A stretch of 17,536 nt of DNA, taken from JAACPR01 sp964598245 (GTDB taxonomy: Bacteria; Patescibacteriota; Minisyncoccia; Phycocordibacterales; JAACPR01). The notes beneath the pieces are model-generated. The model had not been told where the DNA came from and did no database searches. It worked only from the letters and a program-made list of their open reading frames with translations. Each line of letters begins with the position of its first letter. The first letter of the stretch is position 1. The stretch covers positions 1 through 17,536 of the forward strand of contig CAZRAX010000007.1 of the NCBI GenBank assembly GCA_964598245.1, given 5' to 3'. Made by a program: the position numbers and the translations under genes. Positions 13,772 through 17,536 of this stretch are shown here, in pieces.

Positions 13772-14944
13772 ATGCCACAAGTTAAACCAGAAATTGAAAC
13801 TTTCGCTAGAATAAAAGTTATTGGGCTTGGTGGATCTGGCGGTAATGCCGTCAATCACATGATTGGTTCTAAAGTCAAAGGAGTTGATTTTATTACCATC
13901 AATACTGACTCTCAAGATCTGCATAAATCAAATTCGAAAAAGAAAATTCATATTGGAAAAAATTTAACCAAAGGACTGGGAGCAGGAATGAACCCCGACC
14001 TAGGACGAAGAGCTATCGAAGAAACAAAAGAAGAAGTTCAAGAAGCAATTAAAAATACTGACATGGTTTTTATAACTTGTGGTTTGGGTGGTGGAACCGG
14101 GTCTGGTGCTGCTCCTGTTTTAGCTGCATTATCAAAAGAATCTAGCGCTTTGACTGTAGCAGTTGTAACAAAACCTTTTTTCTTTGAAGGTAGACATAGA
14201 ATGAAAATTGCCGAAGAATCTTTATCCGAGCTTCGCAAAGAAGTTGATGCTATTATTGTGATCCCCAATGATAGATTACTTTCAAACATTTCCAAAGAAA
14301 CAACTGCTGATCAAGCATTTGAAATGTGTGATGATGTTTTAAAACAAGCTGTCGAAGGTATCTCTGATTTAATCACAACTCCAGGAATCATTAATATTGA
14401 TTTTGCAGACATCAGAGCGGTTCTAAAAGACGCTGGCTCTGCTTTAATGGGAATTGGTATAGCAAATGGAGAAAAAAGAGCTGAAGAAGCAGCTAAAATG
14501 GCTATTAATTCCCCACTTCTTGATATCTCTATTAACGGCGCTCAGGGGGTTTTGTTTTCAATTGCTGGTGGACCAGATTTGACAATGTTTGAAATTCAAG
14601 AAGCTGCAAAAATAATTACAGAATCAATGGATCCAGATGCCAAAGTTATTTTTGGTACAGTTCATGATGAAAAACTAAAGAAGGGTGACCTAAAAGTTAC
14701 AATTATTGCATCAGGTTTCCCCGAAAATTCTGCACGAAAAAGTCTTTTTGGCAATAATAACAAAGAAGAAGAGAAAGAAACACAAGAAGAAAAAAGTGGT
14801 ATTTTTAATAAAATAGAAAAAAAAGAAGAAACTAAAAAAATTGAAACTAATAAAGATAAGGAGGATCCAAAAATTAAAAAAGACGATGAAGATGATGACT
14901 GGGGAGCAGTTCCATCATTCTTGCGTCGAAGTAAAATTAGATAG
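13772..14944 (+). CDS. ftsZ: Cell division protein FtsZ
   Basis: A 390-residue tubulin-like GTPase that forms the division ring. Nucleotide-binding GLGGSGGNAVNHM is at 18-30. The tubulin signature GGGTGSGAAP starts at 106. The catalytic T7 loop NIDFAD has Asn208, Asp210 and Asp213. The globular core ends near GFPENSARKSLFG. A charged Lys/Glu-rich linker of about 50 residues follows, then the conserved C-terminal peptide VPSFLRRSKIR, which binds FtsA and other anchors. All key residues are intact. It follows ftsA with a separate promoter. Confidence 0.97.
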   Translation: MPQVKPEIETFARIKVIGLGGSGGNAVNHMIGSKVKGVDFITINTDSQDLHKSNSKKKIHIGKNLTKGLGAGMNPDLGRRAIEETKEEVQEAIKNTDMVFITCGLGGGTGSGAAPVLAALSKESSALTVAVVTKPFFFEGRHRMKIAEESLSELRKEVDAIIVIPNDRLLSNISKETTADQAFEMCDDVLKQAVEGISDLITTPGIINIDFADIRAVLKDAGSALMGIGIANGEKRAEEAAKMAINSPLLDISINGAQGVLFSIAGGPDLTMFEIQEAAKIITESMDPDAKVIFGTVHDEKLKKGDLKVTIIASGFPENSARKSLFGNNNKEEEKETQEEKSGIFNKIEKKEETKKIETNKDKEDPKIKKDDEDDDWGAVPSFLRRSKIR

Positions 14945-14957
14945 ATACAGAATTTTT

Positions 14958-14966
14958 TGATAGAAT
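14958..14966 (+). promoter_or_regulatory. Extended -10 promoter of trxB, leaderless type
   Basis: TGATAGAAT is a TGn-extended -10 box ending 8 nt before the ATG at 14975, so the leader is about 1 nt. It sits directly after the ftsZ stop. Confidence 0.55.
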
Positions 14967-14974
14967 AAACAACT

Positions 14975-15904
14975 ATGAACGAATATAAATTAGCAATCAT
15001 AGGTGGTGGCCCAGCTGGTGTTTCTGCTGGTGTTTATGCATCCAGAAAACAAATCAAAACTTTATTTATTGCACCTGATTTTGGAGGTCAGAGCATTGTC
15101 TCAGAAGGAATTCAAAATTGGATTGGCGAAGTTGAAATTAGTGGTCAAGAATTAGCCAATAAACTTAAAAATCATTTAGAAGCCTACGCAGGAGAATATG
15201 TTGATATTAAAAAAGAATATGTTGATATTATCGAAAAAAAAGATAATAAATTTAAAATTAAAACAAATGAAACAGAATACCTAGTTGACGCTATTCTAAT
15301 AACAACTGGTTCAAGTCGTAAAAAATTGCCTGTTTTAGGTGCAGATCGCCTAGAACATAAGGGTCTTACTTATTGCGCATCTTGTGATGGACCACTGTTT
15401 GTTGATAAAAATGTGGCAGTTATTGGTGGTGGAAATTCAGCTCTTGAAAGCGCTGCTCAGTTATCAGCTTATGCAAAATCAGTTAAATTAATACATAGAA
15501 GAGCCCATTTCAGAGGAGACGCTGTGACAGTAGAAGCTCTTAAAAAAGATCCGGAAATTGAGTTTATTTTAAACACCGAAATAATTGAAGTTTTGGGAGA
15601 TAAATTTGTTAGTGGGCTTAAATATAAAAATAAAGAAAATCAAGAAGAAAAAGATTTAGAAGTTGAAGGAATTTTTGTTGAAATTGGATCTATACCAAAT
15701 TCTAAATTTGTTAAAGAATTATTAAAAACAAATGAAAATGGAAATATTGAAATTGATCCATGGACTCAAAGAACCAGCGTAGAAGGTATTTGGGCTGCTG
15801 GTGATGTCACAAATGTTAGGTATCATCAAAATAATATTGCATCTGGTGATGCAGTAAAAGCATTAGAAGATATCCACACCTGGTTAAAGCAACAACAAAA
15901 TTAA
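14975..15904 (+). CDS. trxB: Thioredoxin reductase
   Basis: A 309-residue flavoprotein that uses NADPH to reduce thioredoxin. The FAD-binding GGGPAGVSAGVYASR is at 10-24, the redox pair Cys134 and Cys137 in YCASCDG, the NADPH Rossmann motif GGGNSALESA at 151-160, and the NADPH-phosphate motif HRRAHFR at 174-180. IWAAGDV is the second FAD motif near the C-terminus. Length is typical (about 310). No thioredoxin gene is nearby. It has its own promoter after ftsZ. Confidence 0.93.
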   Translation: MNEYKLAIIGGGPAGVSAGVYASRKQIKTLFIAPDFGGQSIVSEGIQNWIGEVEISGQELANKLKNHLEAYAGEYVDIKKEYVDIIEKKDNKFKIKTNETEYLVDAILITTGSSRKKLPVLGADRLEHKGLTYCASCDGPLFVDKNVAVIGGGNSALESAAQLSAYAKSVKLIHRRAHFRGDAVTVEALKKDPEIEFILNTEIIEVLGDKFVSGLKYKNKENQEEKDLEVEGIFVEIGSIPNSKFVKELLKTNENGNIEIDPWTQRTSVEGIWAAGDVTNVRYHQNNIASGDAVKALEDIHTWLKQQQN

Positions 15905-15909
15905 AGTAT

Positions 15910-15915
15910 TATAAT
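15910..15915 (+). promoter_or_regulatory. -10 box of the small membrane protein/pseudopilin unit, leaderless type
   Basis: A perfect TATAAT ends 7 nt before the ATG at 15923, placing the transcript start at the start codon. It lies just past the trxB stop. Confidence 0.55.
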
Positions 15916-15922
15916 AATTAAT

Positions 15923-16090
15923 ATGATGAAAATAGATAAAAAAACAAAGAAAACAATATTATTAGGTTTAAATATTTTTTCATACACGGTTGCTTTTCTT
16001 TTGGTCTCATTGACTTTATATGATGATGCCAAGGTTAGACAAAATAGTGAAGAATTTTCACTCAGAGTTGAAAGAACAATTATTAGGTAA
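15923..16090 (+). CDS. Small single-pass membrane protein upstream of the pseudopilin
   Basis: A 55-residue protein starting with two Met codons. The N-terminus is basic (KIDKKTKK), one hydrophobic helix runs at about 12-33 (ILLGLNIFSYTVAFLLVSLTLY), and a charged tail (DDAKVRQNSEEFSLRVER) follows. I do not recognise a family. It is supported by the perfect leaderless-type -10 and by the pseudopilin gene starting 9 nt after its stop, which suggests a partner of that pilin. Confidence 0.6.
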   Translation: MMKIDKKTKKTILLGLNIFSYTVAFLLVSLTLYDDAKVRQNSEEFSLRVERTIIR

Positions 16091-16099
16091 TAAGAAATT

Positions 16100-16909
16100 A
16101 TGACAAATGTTAAAAAACAACAAGGATTTACTTTGATAGAAGTCACACTAGTAATTGGGATTATCTCTTTAGTTTCGGGATTTGTCTTAAATAATATCGC
16201 AGAAGCCAAACAAAAGGCCGAGGATGTTAAAATGGTTGGAGATTCAAATCAGGTAGAATTAGCAATGGCTTTGTATAAAGACCAAAAAGGAAGTTATCCC
16301 CAACATGATGGCAACAAAACAAAAATGTATAAAGAAGGTGATGCTGAATTTAATGAAGCAATGAATGAGCTAATTTCTGAAGGATTCTTAGCACAAATTC
16401 CAACTAGTCCCAGTGGCGATCGTTATGCATATTTTGTTTCAGAAAATGGACAAAAGGCTGTTTTTGCAGTTAGTTTAAATAATGAAAGAACGGGTGGTGG
16501 AAATTCATCTAATTCTTGTTCGGTTGTTGAACAAGCACAACAATCTGGTCCATTTACTAGTTGCTCATATACTGGTATTTCAGGATCAAATGTAGATTGC
16601 GATGATTATAATCATGATGAAGAATCAGAATATTGTTTTGTTGTGGTAGGTACAGGAAACCCTGGTGGAACTATTGATTTTTGTGATACTTATAATCAAA
16701 ATGGAGGGGTTAGTGACATAGATGGATTTTTGTGTGAATGTACAGAGGATGATTTAGAAAATCCATTTGCATCTAGTTGTGGAACATATGGTGGTTGGCC
16801 AAATTCAGAATTTGGTGCCTTCGATTCAATTTATAGTTGCCAAAGAACAGCAACTGATGCGGTTTGTTCAGGATCTTCAAATAGCGATTACTGTAAGTGC
16901 TTAGATTAA
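16100..16909 (+). CDS. Type IV pilin-like (pseudopilin) protein with cysteine-rich C-terminal domain
   Basis: A 269-residue protein. The prepilin signal is clear: basic start (NVKKQQ), cleavage site G|FTLIEV with Glu at +5, then the hydrophobic helix TLVIGIISLVSGFVLNNI (15-32). The next 100 residues resemble type II secretion major pseudopilin (GspG-like), with DSNQVELAMALYKDQKGSYP and a late PTSPSGDRYAY. After a Gly/Ser/Asn linker (about 133-138), the last 130 residues hold 12 cysteines, many acidic residues and no recognised domain. Cysteines probably form disulphides outside the cell. No prepilin peptidase or assembly ATPase is in the window. The C-terminal half may be a surface-exposed adhesive domain, which is a guess. 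Confidence 0.85.
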   Translation: MTNVKKQQGFTLIEVTLVIGIISLVSGFVLNNIAEAKQKAEDVKMVGDSNQVELAMALYKDQKGSYPQHDGNKTKMYKEGDAEFNEAMNELISEGFLAQIPTSPSGDRYAYFVSENGQKAVFAVSLNNERTGGGNSSNSCSVVEQAQQSGPFTSCSYTGISGSNVDCDDYNHDEESEYCFVVVGTGNPGGTIDFCDTYNQNGGVSDIDGFLCECTEDDLENPFASSCGTYGGWPNSEFGAFDSIYSCQRTATDAVCSGSSNSDYCKCLD

Positions 16910-16960
16910 GGCTACTCAGTTATCCCCTTTTTAATCACAGTTTTTTCACTTTTTAGTTTT

Positions 16961-16987
16961 GACTTTTCTTCTAATTAGGTATTCAAT
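16961..16987 (+). promoter_or_regulatory. Weak candidate promoter of the 16991-17158 RNA
   Basis: TTGACT begins at 16960 and TTCAAT at 16982-16987, with a 16-17 bp spacer. Transcription would start near 16993, at the beginning of the structured region. The -10 match is poor. The RNA could instead be the 3' part of the pseudopilin transcript. Confidence 0.3.
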
Positions 16988-16990
16988 TAA

Positions 16991-17158
16991 AGTAGGTTGC
17001 TCCATCAGTTTGGATTCCACCTAAGTAATCTTACATTAGGGGTCCAAATTGCCTTTATGAGGGGGTTGAGGACACCCAAATTTACAAAATAATGGATATT
17101 CAAATTATGAGTAACCAAATACTATGAGAACTCGCCCCAAAGCGAGTTCTCTGTTTTT
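16991..17158 (+). ncRNA. Candidate structured non-coding RNA with intrinsic terminator
   Basis: No credible open frame exists in 16910-17174. A closing stem pairs AGTA (16991-16994) with TACT (17120-17123) and GGTTGCTC (16995-17002) with GAGTAACC (17109-17116), with a three-A bulge. Inside, TTTGGA (17009-17014) pairs with TCCAAA (17043-17048) and CCTAA (17020-17024) with TTAGG (17036-17040). GGGT (17063-17066) pairs with ACCC (17074-17077), and ATAAT with ATTAT near 17090-17108. TTTGG could also pair with CCAAA at 17076-17080, an alternative fold. A perfect 10-bp terminator follows. I do not recognise 6S, SRP, tmRNA, RNase P or a riboswitch class. Confidence 0.5.
17126..17158 (+). terminator. 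Intrinsic terminator
   Basis: GAGAACTCGC (17126-17135) pairs perfectly with GCGAGTTCTC (17142-17151) around loop CCCAAA, followed by TGTTTTT. It is the strongest terminator in the window and ends either the upstream RNA or the pseudopilin transcript. Confidence 0.9.
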
Positions 17159-17177
17159 GTATTAAAAATTAAAAGTG

Positions 17178-17183
17178 TATAAT
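17178..17183 (+). promoter_or_regulatory. -10 box of the coiled-coil gene, leaderless type
   Basis: A perfect TATAAT ends 9 nt before the ATG at 17193, just after the strong terminator, giving a leader of about 2-3 nt. It supports 17193 rather than the upstream ATG at 17175 as the start. Confidence 0.55.
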
Positions 17184-17192
17184 AACACTATT

Positions 17193-17423
17193 ATGAATAT
17201 GGAAAATATAAATACGCTTGGTCAAACACCAGAAGATATTAAAGAATTATTGGAAATTAAATTAAAAAAAGCAGAAGAAGTATTGAGAGGTGCAGAAGCT
17301 GATAAAAGAAATGTAGAAGACAGAGGAGACACAGACGCTATCGCCTTGGCAGAAACTAGGATCGAGCATGCAGAAGCAGCCGTTGAAAAAGCAAAGAGAG
17401 ATTTGGAAGAAGCTTCAAAATAA
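17193..17423 (+). CDS. Small coiled-coil protein, function unknown
   Basis: A 76-residue soluble, highly charged protein. From about residue 12 it is helical with heptad-like spacing (LLEIKLKKAEEVLRGAEA, then IALAETRIEHAEAAVEKAKR), so a coiled coil or helical hairpin is likely. There is no signal peptide or membrane segment. An upstream in-frame ATG at 17175 precedes the -10 box, so the start at 17193 is chosen. I do not recognise a family. It is a single gene between terminator and window end. Confidence 0.6.
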   Translation: MNMENINTLGQTPEDIKELLEIKLKKAEEVLRGAEADKRNVEDRGDTDAIALAETRIEHAEAAVEKAKRDLEEASK

Positions 17424-17502
17424 GGCTACTTTGTCGTGTGACCCTACGGGTTGGCTTTCCGAACTATTGGAGTATAAAAGCGAGATTAAATTAAGTATAG
17501 AA

Positions 17503-17536
17503 ATGATGAATTCCTTTGTTTTAAACCAAACCAATT
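17503..17536 (+). CDS. Possible start of a further gene, cut by the window end
   Basis: Two ATG codons (17503, 17506) open a frame reading NSFVLNQTN that stays open to the last base. TATAAA at 17473-17478 could be its -10 box. Only about 11 codons are present, so this is tentative. The preceding 17424-17502 is less AT-rich and holds a small ACCC-TAC-GGGT hairpin at 17441-17451. Confidence 0.3.
   Translation, partial: MMNSFVLNQTN

Noticed and set aside
17175..17192. Earlier start of the coiled-coil gene at 17175.
   Set aside because: The ATG precedes the -10 box at 17178-17183, so it would not be on the mRNA.
16907..17430. TAAGGCTACT occurs right after two stop codons (16907 and 17421), like direct repeats flanking a cassette.
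   Set aside because: Ten-base repeats are common by chance in 17.5 kb, and no integrase, inverted ends or other cassette signs are present.
1..17536. Recoding of TGA to glycine, as in Gracilibacteria and SR1.
   Set aside because: TGA ends the methyltransferase exactly where the next gene overlaps it, and no gene reads through TGA.
1..17536. CRISPR array, insertion sequence, integrase or phage genes.
   Set aside because: No regular spaced repeats, transposase or recombinase motifs were seen.

Overview
The window is AT-rich DNA read with the standard code (TGA is used as a stop at 3828-3830, and no in-frame TGA interrupts the long genes). It has compact bacterial housekeeping genes, very short intergenic gaps, almost no Shine-Dalgarno sequences, a tandem set of small T4SS-type pilins, a degenerate HisRS-like protein and an S21-like protein. 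This combination suggests a Patescibacteria / Candidate Phyla Radiation genome, perhaps Parcubacteria-like. That is inference: no rRNA or marker tree is available here.

Layout. 1-248: the 3' end of one tRNA, a terminator, a complete tRNA-Leu(UAG) and its terminator. 328-4424, minus strand: an apparent operon of a SAM methyltransferase, a membrane-anchored extracellular solute-binding protein, and six small two-helix pilin-like proteins, probably surface or secretion related. 4411-6934, minus: gyrA, broken by a 10-N assembly gap whose two edges both encode the same GyrA segment, so the join is suspect. 6968-7833, minus: a small membrane protein and a metallo-beta-lactamase-fold protein with a degraded metal motif. 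7834-9149, plus: ribosomal protein S1 behind a strongly structured leader. 9158-9308: a GC-rich 151-bp inverted-repeat element between the convergent S1 and pth genes. 9318-9929, minus: pth. 9995-15904, plus: lepB, HisRS-like gene, S21, ybeY, ftsA, ftsZ and trxB. 15923-16909, plus: a small membrane protein and a cysteine-rich type IV pseudopilin. 16991-17158: a candidate structured non-coding RNA ending in an intrinsic terminator. 17193-17423: a coiled-coil protein. 17503-17536: the possible start of another gene.

How it works together. Most genes are for translation and its quality control (S1, S21, YbeY, Pth, tRNAs), division (FtsA, FtsZ), DNA topology (GyrA), protein export (LepB) and redox balance (TrxB). 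Two regions concern the cell surface: the six-pilin cluster and the cysteine-rich pseudopilin. Several genes have a -10 box 7-9 nt before the ATG, sometimes with an extended TG, implying leaderless mRNAs. S1, the pilin at 613-966 and ftsZ are clear exceptions with longer leaders.

The best leads for something undescribed are the S1 leader RNA, the structured RNA at 16991-17158, the degenerate HisRS-like protein and the six-pilin array with its solute-binding partner.
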